Assembly (NCBI GenBank): GCA_029556265.1 | Contig: JAKQFH010000026.1 | Coordinates: forward strand, 1 to 64,000 | Length of the DNA stretch: 64,000 nucleotides | Direction of reading: 5' to 3' | DNA from: Chloroflexota bacterium | GTDB taxonomy: Bacteria > Chloroflexota > Anaerolineae > Anaerolineales > Anaerolineaceae | Shown here: positions 19,022 through 27,873 of the stretch, one piece after another | Position numbering within the stretch: the first letter of the stretch is position 1 | Layout of the letters: each line of letters starts with the position of its first letter | Translations under genes and position numbers: made by a program | The notes under the pieces: generated by a model | What the model was told of the DNA's origin: nothing | What the model saw: only the letters and a program-made list of their open reading frames with translations | Database searches by the model: none

Positions 19022-19982
19022 GCTGGAAAATCAAATCCGGACCGAGGCGGAGCGCCTGCTGCGGGAAGGCTTGGTCGACGTCGTGGTTGCCTTCCGTAAA
19101 GAAGACGCCCCTCTGCGCCCCCAACCAGCTTTCTTCACCCGCGTGGAAGACCTGGAAAACCTGGTTTATGACGGTCTGTGCGCCAACAACCTGGCAAATT
19201 ACCTTACCCGCTTCCCGGATGAGACGCGCGTCGGCATGCTCGTGCGCGGCTGCGAAAATCGTTCCGTCAACGCGCTGGTGGTGGAAAAACAGCACAGCCG
19301 CGAGAACCTCACGCTGATTGGCATCCCCTGCACCGGCATCATAGACTGGCGCAAGGTCGTGGAGCACACCGGCGAAGACATTTTCGGGTATGAAGACAGC
19401 CCGGATACGCTGACTGTCCGCGCCAGACACCAAACTTACCAACTCCCGCGCCAGGAACTGCTCCACCCTTCCTGTCAGCGCTGCATACACCCCAACCCAC
19501 TCAGCGCGGACATTCTGCTGGGTGAGCCGCTGCCGGAAGGCGACCCCGCCCTCATCCGTGAGCGCGTGGAATCTTTCGAAGCCCTGACCCGCGCGGAACG
19601 CAGCGCGTATTTCAAACTGGAAGCCGAGCGCTGCATCCGCTGCTACGCCTGCCGGGAAGCTTGCCCAATGTGCTATTGCGAGGAATGTTTTGTAGACCAC
19701 AACAGCCCTCGCTGGACAGAAAGCGGCACAAGCCCAGCCGGCACCCACGCCTGGCACATCATCCGCGCATTTCACCAGACCGGGCGCTGCACCAGCTGCG
19801 GCGCGTGTGAGCGCGCCTGCCCAATGGACATTCAGATGACTTACCTGACCGATAAGCTTGGAAAAGACATGTGGGACACCTACCAGTTCGAGACGGGCCT
19901 GGACCACAAAACCCAGCCGCCTTTCGCCGCGTTCACGTTGGATGATAAGAAACACTTCCAGGCTGGAGGAGCGCAATCATGA
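19014..19982 (+). CDS. FlxC-like iron-sulfur protein
   Basis: 322 aa from ATG 19014, which has GGAGG 5 bp upstream; an upstream ATG at 18999 is less well placed. The N-terminal 200 residues contain RGCENRSV and IPCTGIIDW, a pattern shared with MvhD-like and Fe-S-linked dehydrogenase subunits. The C-terminal part has two [4Fe-4S] motifs, CIRCYACREACPMCYC and CTSCGACERAC. Position between an MvhD-like gene and an AsrA/sulfhydrogenase beta-like gene matches FlxC in flxABCD-hdrABC clusters. It is probably an electron relay within the NADH-linked arm. The subunit name is inferred mainly from order. Confidence 0.72.
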   Translation: MTELENQIRTEAERLLREGLVDVVVAFRKEDAPLRPQPAFFTRVEDLENLVYDGLCANNLANYLTRFPDETRVGMLVRGCENRSVNALVVEKQHSRENLTLIGIPCTGIIDWRKVVEHTGEDIFGYEDSPDTLTVRARHQTYQLPRQELLHPSCQRCIHPNPLSADILLGEPLPEGDPALIRERVESFEALTRAERSAYFKLEAERCIRCYACREACPMCYCEECFVDHNSPRWTESGTSPAGTHAWHIIRAFHQTGRCTSCGACERACPMDIQMTYLTDKLGKDMWDTYQFETGLDHKTQPPFAAFTLDDKKHFQAGGAQS

Positions 19983-21004
19983 AGTATATCCTCCCAAAGC
20001 ACGAACTCAACTCGCTCCTGGAGCGCTGGTCTGTCGGGCATGCTGTCCTGGCTCCCCAAAAAGTGGGCGCGTATACGGAATTTTTGCCCTTTGGCGCCCA
20101 GTCCGAACTCTGCCTGGAAGAACCCCACAACACGCGCTTCCCTCCCAAGGCACTTTTCTTTCCGCAATCAGAAGCCATCCTGAAATACAAACGGAATACA
20201 GGTCAGCTTGAAAATATCGAAGTTGAGCCGGAAAAACGAATAATTTTCGGTATCCGCCCCTGCGACGCGAAAGCGGTTGCTCTGCTCGATACCGTGTTCG
20301 CCGAAGGCGAAAACCAGGACCCCTTCTGGCTGGCACGCCGCGCGGAAACGCTCTTAATTGGCTTGGGTTGCCACGAACCTTGCGCCACCTGCTTCTGCAC
20401 CAGCGCAGATTCCGGCCCCTTCAATACAGAAGGCTTGGACGCGCTTCTGACAGACCTCGGCAGCGAGTATATGGTTGAACTGCTTTCAGAGCGGGCTGCC
20501 GGCTTATTTGACGGTCTGGCGCATGCCAGCCCAGCCCAACAAAAAAGCGCGCAAACAGCCCAGACAGCCGCGGAACACGCGATGCCCAAGGCGTTTGAAC
20601 TGGAAGGTCTCAAAGAAAAGTTAGACCGCGTCTTTGATGAGGAAATTTGGACGCAGCTGGCCCAATCTTGTCTCGGCTGCGGGGTGTGCACCTTCCTTTG
20701 CCCCACCTGCTTCTGCTTTGACCTGGTGGACGAAACCCAGCGCGACACGCGCGTGCGCAACTGGGACACCTGCATGTACCGCGTCTATTCACTGGAAGCG
20801 TCGGCGCATAACCCGCGCCCCACGCGCAAGGAACGCACCCGTCAACGCCTGATGCATAAATACAGCTACTGGTGGGACCATGCCGGCAAACTGGGCTGCA
20901 CCGGATGCGGACGCTGCGTGCGCTACTGCCCGGTTGGCTTGGATATCCGAGCGATGATCCGCAAAGCCGGCGCGTACGAAAGCGAGGTGCTGCATGCCAA
21001 CTAA
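19979..21004 (+). CDS. FlxB/AsrA-like (sulfhydrogenase beta) iron-sulfur subunit
   Basis: 341 aa; the ATG overlaps the previous TGA, with GGAGG upstream. The N-terminal domain has the family signature FGIRPCDAKAV and GLGCHEPCATCFC. The C-terminal domain has two [4Fe-4S] sites, CLGCGVCTFLCPTCFC (about 230) and CTGCGRCVRYC (about 305). This is the family of anaerobic sulfite reductase subunit A and sulfhydrogenase beta. In Flx complexes the homologue takes electrons from the FAD/NAD subunit encoded next. An 11-bp overlap with the following gene supports complex formation. Confidence 0.85.
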   Translation: MKYILPKHELNSLLERWSVGHAVLAPQKVGAYTEFLPFGAQSELCLEEPHNTRFPPKALFFPQSEAILKYKRNTGQLENIEVEPEKRIIFGIRPCDAKAVALLDTVFAEGENQDPFWLARRAETLLIGLGCHEPCATCFCTSADSGPFNTEGLDALLTDLGSEYMVELLSERAAGLFDGLAHASPAQQKSAQTAQTAAEHAMPKAFELEGLKEKLDRVFDEEIWTQLAQSCLGCGVCTFLCPTCFCFDLVDETQRDTRVRNWDTCMYRVYSLEASAHNPRPTRKERTRQRLMHKYSYWWDHAGKLGCTGCGRCVRYCPVGLDIRAMIRKAGAYESEVLHAN

Positions 21005-21857
21005 CCCCTCCCCGCGCAATCCTTACCAGCCCACTCCCATGCGCGTTCTGCGCGCGTATTACGAGTCCACCGATCGCAGTCTGAAAACGCTTGAGCTTTC
21101 CTTTGAAAACCAGGCGGATCGCGTTGCCTTCTTCCAGAAGTTCAATCCGGGTCAGTTTTGCCAGCTTTCCGTGTTTGGCAAGGGCGAATCCCCGTTAGGG
21201 GTCGCTTCCGCGGCTTGGGAAGGCGACTTTGTGCGCTTCACGATCCAACGCATGGGCTCGGTAACCAAAGCGCTGCACAACCTGAAACCCGGCGATACGC
21301 TGGGCATGCGCGGTCCGTTGGGCAACGGCTTCCCCCTCGCGGATTGGAAGGGGAAGAATCTGGTCATCATTGGCGGCGGTTGCGCGTTTTCAACACTGTA
21401 CGCGCTCACCAAGCACGTCCAACATCCAAAAAACCGGCCGGACTTCGCCCAGCTGGTGGTTATTTACGGCGCGCGCAGTTCCGGCTTGTGCATGTACAAG
21501 CACGATATCCAAAGCTGGTATCAGCGCGATGACATGGAAGTCCATCAGGCAATTGATGTCCCGGAGGAAACCTGGGATCATCACGTCGGCTATGTGCCGG
21601 ATGTGGTCAAACAAATTGCTCCCTCGCCGGTAAACGCTGTCGCCATCGTTTGCGGGCCGCCCATCATGACAAAGTTCACCCTGCCCGCGCTGGTTTCGCT
21701 GGGTTTCCCTCCCGAGGCAATCTACACCTCGCTCGAAAAGCGCATGAAATGCGGCATTGGAAAGTGCGGACGCTGCAATATCGGTTCAAAATTCATCTGC
21801 AAAGACGGTCCGGTCTTCAGTCTGGCGGAACTCAACGCGCTGCCCGCGGATATCTAA
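20994..21857 (+). CDS. FlxA/AsrB-like FAD- and NAD(P)-binding oxidoreductase
   Basis: 287 aa, ferredoxin reductase fold. The FAD-binding barrel includes RMGSVTKAL (about 82-90), the NAD site follows GKNLVIIGGGCAFS (about 117-130), and CGPPIM near 225 closes the NAD domain. The C-terminus binds a [2Fe-2S] cluster through CGIGKCGRC and a later Cys. It belongs with AsrB, sulfhydrogenase gamma and FlxA, which exchange electrons with NAD(P)H. In this operon it should be the NAD(P)H entry or exit point of the AOR-Hdr complex. It overlaps flxB by 11 bp. Confidence 0.88.
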   Translation: MPTNPSPRNPYQPTPMRVLRAYYESTDRSLKTLELSFENQADRVAFFQKFNPGQFCQLSVFGKGESPLGVASAAWEGDFVRFTIQRMGSVTKALHNLKPGDTLGMRGPLGNGFPLADWKGKNLVIIGGGCAFSTLYALTKHVQHPKNRPDFAQLVVIYGARSSGLCMYKHDIQSWYQRDDMEVHQAIDVPEETWDHHVGYVPDVVKQIAPSPVNAVAIVCGPPIMTKFTLPALVSLGFPPEAIYTSLEKRMKCGIGKCGRCNIGSKFICKDGPVFSLAELNALPADI

Positions 21858-21867
21858 TGGAGAACAC

Positions 21868-22851
21868 ATGAGCCAACGCGGAATTCCCCAAAAAACACGA
21901 GACGAACACAAGATGACCATCCATCGTGGTATGGTCACGCGCAACTATCTGATGACCTGGGACCTGGACAAATGTGTCGGCTGCCAGATTGGACCGCTCG
22001 TCTGCCCAAAGGAAGCCCTGACACATGTGCCGGTTCAATTGGAAAACGGCCGCATCGCGGTCAAAGCCTCTGTGGACGTGGATGAGAAAAAGTGTGTCAA
22101 CTGCGGTATGTGCGTTGTGTCCTGCCCAACCCATGCCATCAGCCTGACAATCAACGGCAAACCCGAGATCCCGGTGCATGAATACGAAGCTTATCCGGAA
22201 TACATCGCGAAAACGATATTCCACAGGGAACAATTCGATTTCGCGCTTAAGGATTTCGTGATTGACAACTGCTCTGTGGATGTAATCAGTTATGATGAAA
22301 AACGCGACACCATGCGCGTGGATTTTGCGAACTGCATCCACTGCCGCCAGTGTGAGGTCGCCAGCAACGGCGCCTTCGAAGTACGCCAGCCCTGGCAGGG
22401 CTCCGTGGTGCTGCACCGCGAACGCTGCGTGGAAGGCTGCTTTGCCTGCGCTGATATCTGCCCCACCCGCGCGCTACACCTGAACGACGAGGGTGAATTG
22501 GTTTTGGCGGATTATTATTGCATCAAATGCGGGGCGTGCATGCAGGTATGCCCGATAAAACCCGTTTACGAAAGCCAGGAATTCGTGTTTGACTATCAGG
22601 GCATGGAAGTCAAGCGCAGTCATGACGTGCTGATGAACGCCGACGATTTAGCCATCAAAGTGGAGCGCTGGCGCCTCAATCACACGCCGGTTTCCAGCGC
22701 CGCCTGGATCGAAGCCCTGCGTAAGCTCGCCGATGATAAAGCGCAGATGGTGGAAATTGACCGCAAACGCGCACTGCGGCGGGCCGACCTGATGCGCGCG
22801 CTGCGCGGTCACACCCTGACAGATAAATTAGCCCCGCCCAAAAAGCGGTAG
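21868..22851 (+). CDS. Polyferredoxin-type protein ending the AOR-Hdr operon
   Basis: 327 aa from ATG 21868, 11 bp after flxA; the frame is open further upstream but that overlaps flxA. Five cysteine groups occur: CVGCQIGPLVC, CVNCGMCVVSC, CIHCRQCEV (degenerate, lacking a normal fourth Cys), CVEGCFACADIC and CIKCGACMQVC. Most should bind [4Fe-4S] clusters. The last 90 residues are charged and cluster-free. It may act as a ferredoxin-like wire or reservoir for the complex, as MvhB does in methanogens. The exact family is not recognised. Confidence 0.82.
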   Translation: MSQRGIPQKTRDEHKMTIHRGMVTRNYLMTWDLDKCVGCQIGPLVCPKEALTHVPVQLENGRIAVKASVDVDEKKCVNCGMCVVSCPTHAISLTINGKPEIPVHEYEAYPEYIAKTIFHREQFDFALKDFVIDNCSVDVISYDEKRDTMRVDFANCIHCRQCEVASNGAFEVRQPWQGSVVLHRERCVEGCFACADICPTRALHLNDEGELVLADYYCIKCGACMQVCPIKPVYESQEFVFDYQGMEVKRSHDVLMNADDLAIKVERWRLNHTPVSSAAWIEALRKLADDKAQMVEIDRKRALRRADLMRALRGHTLTDKLAPPKKR

Positions 22852-22905
22852 ACTAAATTGGCGCCAATCTTTGAGCGGCTGGCAGCCCTTTACTTACCGC
22901 CATCC

Positions 22906-22942
22906 AAAATACCCGGCGCGAATTGTAACCGGGTATTTTTTA
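22906..22942 (+). terminator. Rho-independent terminator of the AOR-Hdr operon
   Basis: AAAATACCCGG (22906-22916) pairs with CCGGGTATTTT (22929-22939), followed by further T residues. It stands 55 bp after the polyferredoxin stop. Confidence 0.9.
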
Positions 22943-23186
22943 TTCCGAAGTTAAAGCTGATTTAAACCCAACGGTCCGGGGTTGGCGGAGAAAACTCAAC
23001 GAAATCACGCGTCAGAGGGGAGTGGCCGGGTTGAGCAGGTGCTCCAGCGGGAACACAACCCGCGAATATGGTTCTGAATAAGGGTCTTTACCAGCCCGTT
23101 ATGGGCTGGAAAGTCTCTGCGCGCCAGAAGAGCTTCCAACGCACTCTGGCGCTCCTCCAAAGCTGCAGCGTGAGAATTCCAGCTGC
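22943..23186. other. Non-coding gap with a short hairpin
   Basis: No gene is supported here. The only structure noted is a 7-bp hairpin CCAGCCC (23091-23097) with GGGCTGG (23103-23109). It lies downstream of the minus-strand phosphoesterase but has no T-run after it, so terminator activity is doubtful. Confidence 0.4.
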
Positions 23187-24542
23187 CTACACCTCGGAAG
23201 CGAAACCAAAATTTGAGGAGAAGTCAAACGACCAGCCGGTATCGCGGGTGTATTCCGGGTTTCTTTCCTGAGGTCCATAGATGAGCACGCGCGCTTTGGA
23301 ACGCAAACGTCCAAAATTGTTCATATCCGGCGTGGTTGTGATCGCGTTGCGGAAAGTGCCGCTGTTCAGGTAATAGCGCTGCCGTCCGCCAGAGGCATTC
23401 GCGAGTTCCACTTCCGGCACATGGGTGTGTCCGCTCACGAGGCATTCAACCGTGGAATCCTCATCCAGCAGGCATTCTTCCTTACTGACCATGTCCATCA
23501 GTGAGCCAAGTTTATACTTCCCGGATAACGATTCAACAAACTTTTCAAAAACCCAAAAGGGAATCTGCTTTTTCCAGATGCGTTTGTCCAATAAGACCTT
23601 CAGACCAAAAAGAGGGACGCCGATCAGCGCGCCCATGGTCAAAAACTCCTGCTTCAAGTTGGAATCCCGGACAATCTCATCCCGAATTTGCTTAAACACC
23701 GGCTCCAGATAACCCCAGGTTTCTTTTTGGCTTAGCCCGGGGGTGGAGAGCAGGAAACTCATCAAGGCATTGGCGGGGCGGACGTTGTCAAATTCAATGA
23801 TGCGCTGGTAAAGATTGAGCAGCGCCTGCGTTTTCAGGATGACAGCCTCCGAGTAAAACTCCCTGAAAACTTTCGGCAGTCTGGCTCCAAATTCCAGTGT
23901 GGTGATATCACCAAGGGCAGGGCGCTGATACCACTCGACGGGCAGCTGCACCGGCAGTGCGGGCTTCAGTCTCAGATTTTCCCCGAAATTGTTCGGGTCA
24001 TATTCGTGCCCGTGCCGCACCAAGACACCAGGCTGCCCATCGAACGGATGCAGGTATTGGTTTTCAAAGGCAGCCGGGCTGTCCCGCATCCCGAGCAGCT
24101 GCCGCACGGCTGAGCGCACCGCCGGGGTCGCGTTGGTAAGCCGGTCATGGTTGCCGGGGATGAAGTGCACCCGCGTCGGACGCTGAAAAGTTTGCTCTAA
24201 CCCGCGGATAATTTCCAGGGTTTCCTGAACGCGCTCATCCTCTGCGATCGCGCTTAAAACAGTCAGTATCATTTCTTCCTGCGGGCTTCCTTCCGCTATA
24301 TCTTTCAGATGCCAGTAAGGTCTCAGGTCGGTATTCAGCCATAAGGCGGAGCGCGTCAGCTCAAAAATATCCCCGGCCAGCGCGAGATCTATCTTTGGAA
24401 CAAATCCATCGTCCAACGACTCGGCGATTTCCCTGAAGTATTCCCGATACACTGCAGCAGGAAGGTTGTGATTGAACTGAACGCTTCCCAATCCAAGCGA
24501 TTTTGACTCCGCCAAATGCAGGTCAGACATAACAATCAGCAT
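23187..24542 (-). CDS. Calcineurin-like metallophosphoesterase
   Basis: 451 aa, starting at the minus-strand ATG at 24542 with GAGGG just upstream; the frame extends 10 residues further but without support. The metal-binding motifs are in order: SDLHLAES at the N-terminus, LALAGDIFEL (about 60), IPGNHDRLT (about 130), RHGHEYD (about 175) and SGHTHVPEV (about 385). These bind the two metal ions of the superfamily. The long helical insert between about 200 and 370 has no recognised identity. No signal peptide is seen, so it is cytosolic. Substrate cannot be predicted. It stands alone between two intergenic gaps. Confidence 0.88.
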   Translation of the reverse strand: MLIVMSDLHLAESKSLGLGSVQFNHNLPAAVYREYFREIAESLDDGFVPKIDLALAGDIFELTRSALWLNTDLRPYWHLKDIAEGSPQEEMILTVLSAIAEDERVQETLEIIRGLEQTFQRPTRVHFIPGNHDRLTNATPAVRSAVRQLLGMRDSPAAFENQYLHPFDGQPGVLVRHGHEYDPNNFGENLRLKPALPVQLPVEWYQRPALGDITTLEFGARLPKVFREFYSEAVILKTQALLNLYQRIIEFDNVRPANALMSFLLSTPGLSQKETWGYLEPVFKQIRDEIVRDSNLKQEFLTMGALIGVPLFGLKVLLDKRIWKKQIPFWVFEKFVESLSGKYKLGSLMDMVSKEECLLDEDSTVECLVSGHTHVPEVELANASGGRQRYYLNSGTFRNAITTTPDMNNFGRLRSKARVLIYGPQERNPEYTRDTGWSFDFSSNFGFASEV

Positions 24543-24629
24543 TGGTTCCCTCGTTTTTCTGAAACAATCCAAGCCAGGTGTAAAGCCAAAATTACTCTCT
24601 TTGCTTTCATCGAAAATAACCGCTGGCTG

Positions 24630-26744
24630 TTACTGACGGTCCCAGCGGTACGCTCCCGCTTCGCGCGCGCCAAAATAGACGCGCTGGCTGTTCGCCGGGT
24701 CAATCATAACACTTTGATAATTCCAACGGTTCAGTACAGGCGTGGCAATCTGCCAACTCGCGCCGCTGTTACCGCTCCAGAAGGTCGCGCCGGATCCGCC
24801 TGCCGCCATCAGGGCTGAATTTTGGGGATGAAATGTGATGGAAAGAACGTTTGCGCCCGCGGCACCAGCCCTAATCCAGAGCGCGCCGGTATTATCGCGG
24901 ATGTAAATTCCGCTGCTTGTGGCCGCGAAGTAGTCATCCCCTCTGACAAGGACTTGGTTGATATTGACACCCTCCAAACCTTGATTAATGCTCGTGAAAG
25001 CGCCGTTTTTCAGGTAGCGTGCCGTACAGTTCCCGGAGGTATCGCAGGCGGTCAGAAGTACCCGCCCCAGCAGCGTATCGGCCGAAAGACTCCTGACCTG
25101 ATATCCGTTTAAACCTACCTGAGACCAGGAACCATTGGAATACTTCCACAAGCCTGCTCCGGCTGTGCCGCCGTAGAGCGTGCCTCCCAAAGCAGTCAGG
25201 CTGATGAGCGGCGTATTGGTAAGCCCTGCCTCCGGTTGGTTTTCCCACTGCGCAAGAAGCTCCTGCGGCGTGTAGTCCTCCGGCTGGCTTATCCCTTCCA
25301 TGACAGTTTCCACATACCATGCCGGGTCGTAGCCCTCCGATTGCGGGTTGTTCAACGGTGTCCAGCTTGAACCGTTTGAAACATAAACCGCGTTGGGCGT
25401 AAGCGCGTACAGGTTGTCTTCCGCGGATGTCAGCCGTGTCACCAGGCGGCTGCCCAAGCCAGTATTCACTTCCTGCCAGGAAATGCCTCCATCGTTCGAT
25501 CGGACCACGCCGATTCCATACACCCCAGCGTAAATATAACCTGGTTGAGACTCGAGAGACGCGAAACCATTGATAGACAGGCTGCTTAAACCCTTTTGGC
25601 TTGGATTCCAATTGGCGCCCTGATTGGTTGAGCGGTACAGTCCGCGGAAGCTCAGCCCGGCGTACCAATTCTGAGGAGAGCCCGGCGCAATCGCAAAATC
25701 ATACAGGAACTGACCGCTCAATCCGGCGCTGGCCCAGCTTGAACCATTATTCGTCGACCGATACAGCCCGTTTTCATATGTACACGCGAATAAGGGTTTG
25801 GTTCCACCCGCGGATTGGTCCAGGTACACCCGGTATACTTTCACGCCCGCCGGTAAGCCGCTGCTCACAGCCGTCCAATTCGCGCCGCCGTTGGCGCTGC
25901 GAAAGACCCCTTCTCCGTGCCAGACCCCACCGAAAAGCAAAGCGCGGTTGCCGCTGTCTATCGCGGTGCTGCGCGCGCTGAGGTCAGACACCCCATTGTT
26001 AATCGCGCGGAAGCTTGCCCCGCCATCCACGCTCTTATAAAAGCCGTGTTCGTGCGCGGAAAGATACAAAACACTGCTGTTGCCTGGGTCAACGTCAATG
26101 TCATAGAAGTAATCGACGTCTCTGTTGAATTGGTCTCCTCTCAGCAGCAGGTTCCAATCCGCGCCCCCGTTCACACTTTTATAAACCACGCCAATCAGGG
26201 TGTCCTTAATCCTTCCGACAAAATAGACCGTCGTGGGATTTTGCGGGTCCACTTCCAGGTCATAAACCACAATCCCGTCTGTCACGCCGCCATTTGAGGC
26301 AAACCAACTTGCGCCAGCGTTGGTGCTCTTATAGATTCCCTCCGTGTAGGTGCCAGCATAAAGGATATTGCCATTTTGTGGATCCACCGCCAGCGATTGG
26401 ATATAGGTGTTGTTCAGCCCATTGATCCGTTGTGTCCAGCTAACGCCCTGATCCGCGCTGCGAAAGACACCCGCGCCAAACGCGCCGGCATAAACAACGG
26501 ATGGGTTGCCAGGGTCCACCGCCAGGGCGGTCAAGGTGCCGCCGAATGGACCAACGGACATGGATTGCAGCGTCGCGGGGTCGGGTGCCTTAAACAGGAC
26601 AGGCAGATAAATAACCGTGCCGCCTTCCAACTCCTGAGTATTCATGCTTGCGGCAGCCAAAGCCAGCGGTAAAGCCGCAAGTAAAAACACGGTAATAAAT
26701 AGCAAGACTTTGATAATTCGCGGTTTCTTCGTCATAAGGAGCAC
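24630..26744 (-). CDS. Secreted BNR/sialidase-type beta-propeller repeat protein
   Basis: About 704 aa. The best start is GTG at 26744 with AAAGGGG 8 bp upstream; ATG at 26735 is in frame but too far from that site. A signal peptide follows (basic KKPRIIK, then VLLFITVFLLAALPLALA). The mature part has at least ten BNR-like units with SxDxGxxW-type turns (SADQGVSW, SVNGGADW, STNNGSSW, SNDGGISW) and recurring NPS/NPTTVY phrases. Such propellers resemble Vps10/sortilin and photosystem II assembly factor folds. Extracellular binding rather than catalysis is likely, since no sialidase catalytic set was identified. Confidence 0.83.
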   Translation of the reverse strand: MLLMTKKPRIIKVLLFITVFLLAALPLALAAASMNTQELEGGTVIYLPVLFKAPDPATLQSMSVGPFGGTLTALAVDPGNPSVVYAGAFGAGVFRSADQGVSWTQRINGLNNTYIQSLAVDPQNGNILYAGTYTEGIYKSTNAGASWFASNGGVTDGIVVYDLEVDPQNPTTVYFVGRIKDTLIGVVYKSVNGGADWNLLLRGDQFNRDVDYFYDIDVDPGNSSVLYLSAHEHGFYKSVDGGASFRAINNGVSDLSARSTAIDSGNRALLFGGVWHGEGVFRSANGGANWTAVSSGLPAGVKVYRVYLDQSAGGTKPLFACTYENGLYRSTNNGSSWASAGLSGQFLYDFAIAPGSPQNWYAGLSFRGLYRSTNQGANWNPSQKGLSSLSINGFASLESQPGYIYAGVYGIGVVRSNDGGISWQEVNTGLGSRLVTRLTSAEDNLYALTPNAVYVSNGSSWTPLNNPQSEGYDPAWYVETVMEGISQPEDYTPQELLAQWENQPEAGLTNTPLISLTALGGTLYGGTAGAGLWKYSNGSWSQVGLNGYQVRSLSADTLLGRVLLTACDTSGNCTARYLKNGAFTSINQGLEGVNINQVLVRGDDYFAATSSGIYIRDNTGALWIRAGAAGANVLSITFHPQNSALMAAGGSGATFWSGNSGASWQIATPVLNRWNYQSVMIDPANSQRVYFGAREAGAYRWDRQ

Positions 26745-26827
26745 AAATACAACCCCTTTCCACAGTGTATTCAGGCGCCTTCTGATTATGCCACCATCCG
26801 GCCCGCAGCGGGCAAGTTGTATCTGCT

Positions 26828-27871
26828 TCAGGAACGCATCACACGGGCAAATTCCCGCGCGCAAACCCGCACCGCCTCGTCGTCCACGTCGTGATGTGTG
26901 ACTAGGCGGAATGTGCGCTCTCCCGTCGCGCCAACTAATACCCCCCGCTCTGCCAGCTGACGAACAACCTCGACGGCGTTCCTCCCGAAAGCTGGTTCCA
27001 GAGCCAAAAAGACCATATTCGTATGCGGCGAACATTTATCTATGCGCAGCCCGGGCAGCTCAGCCAAAGCCTCAGCCAAAAAACGTGCCCGCTGGTGGTC
27101 TTCTGCCAGGCGTTCAACCATCGTGTCGAGCGCGACCAGCCCAGCCGCTGCCAATATGCCTGCCTGGCGCATTCCTCCGCCCAGCAATTTACGCAGGCGG
27201 CGCGCCTTCGTAATCAGCGCACGGCTGCCGCACAACATGGAGCCAACCGGCGCGCACAAACCCTTACTCAGGCAGAATGTAACCGAGTCCGCGGAACGGA
27301 CCAGGTCCGCCGCCGGCACCCCCAGCTTTACCGCCGCGTTAAAGATGCGCGCGCCGTCAATATGCAGCGCCAAGCCCTGCTCCCGGGCAAACGCGCCGAC
27401 GCTGGCCGTGTACTCCGCGCTCAACGGCATTCCACCGCAGGCGTTTTGGGTATTTTCCAAAACAATCAGGCGTGAGACAGGCTCGTGGTAATCCGCCGGG
27501 TCGCGCAGCGCGCTTTCCAGGTCGTCCAGCGCAAGGCTGCCGTCTGCTTGGTTAGGGATGGTCTGCATCGCCACGCCCCCAAGCACTGAAATTCCACCGG
27601 CTTCATGCAAGAAGGTATGCCCTTGCCGGCCCATAATCACTTCCGAGCCGCGTTCACAGAAAGCCAAAGCCGCCAGCAGGTTCCCCATCGTCCCTGAGCT
27701 CACAAAAAGCGACGCTTCCTTTCCGAGCAAATCCGCCGCGCGCGCTTCCAGCCGATTTACGGTGGGGTCTTCCCCATAGACATCATCGCCGACATCTGCC
27801 CGGGCCATAGCCTCGCGCATCGCGGGCGTCGGTTTGGTTACGGTATCAGAGCGGAAGTCATAAACACGCAT
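26828..27871 (-). CDS. ltaE: Low-specificity L-threonine aldolase
   Basis: 347 aa, PLP fold-type I. It starts with the family hallmark DFRSDTVTKPTPAMREAM and GDDVYGEDPTVNRLE. The Schiff-base lysine is in TFCLSKGLCAPVGS (about 200). HIDGARIFNAAV supplies the PLP-binding Asp and His. The enzyme cleaves threonine or allo-threonine to glycine and acetaldehyde. Acetaldehyde is a possible substrate of the AOR at 13 kb, but no operon link exists. It lies 2 bp after rluD on the minus strand, so it is probably cotranscribed with rluD and lspA. Confidence 0.93.
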   Translation of the reverse strand: MRVYDFRSDTVTKPTPAMREAMARADVGDDVYGEDPTVNRLEARAADLLGKEASLFVSSGTMGNLLAALAFCERGSEVIMGRQGHTFLHEAGGISVLGGVAMQTIPNQADGSLALDDLESALRDPADYHEPVSRLIVLENTQNACGGMPLSAEYTASVGAFAREQGLALHIDGARIFNAAVKLGVPAADLVRSADSVTFCLSKGLCAPVGSMLCGSRALITKARRLRKLLGGGMRQAGILAAAGLVALDTMVERLAEDHQRARFLAEALAELPGLRIDKCSPHTNMVFLALEPAFGRNAVEVVRQLAERGVLVGATGERTFRLVTHHDVDDEAVRVCAREFARVMRS

Positions 27872-27873
27872 TG

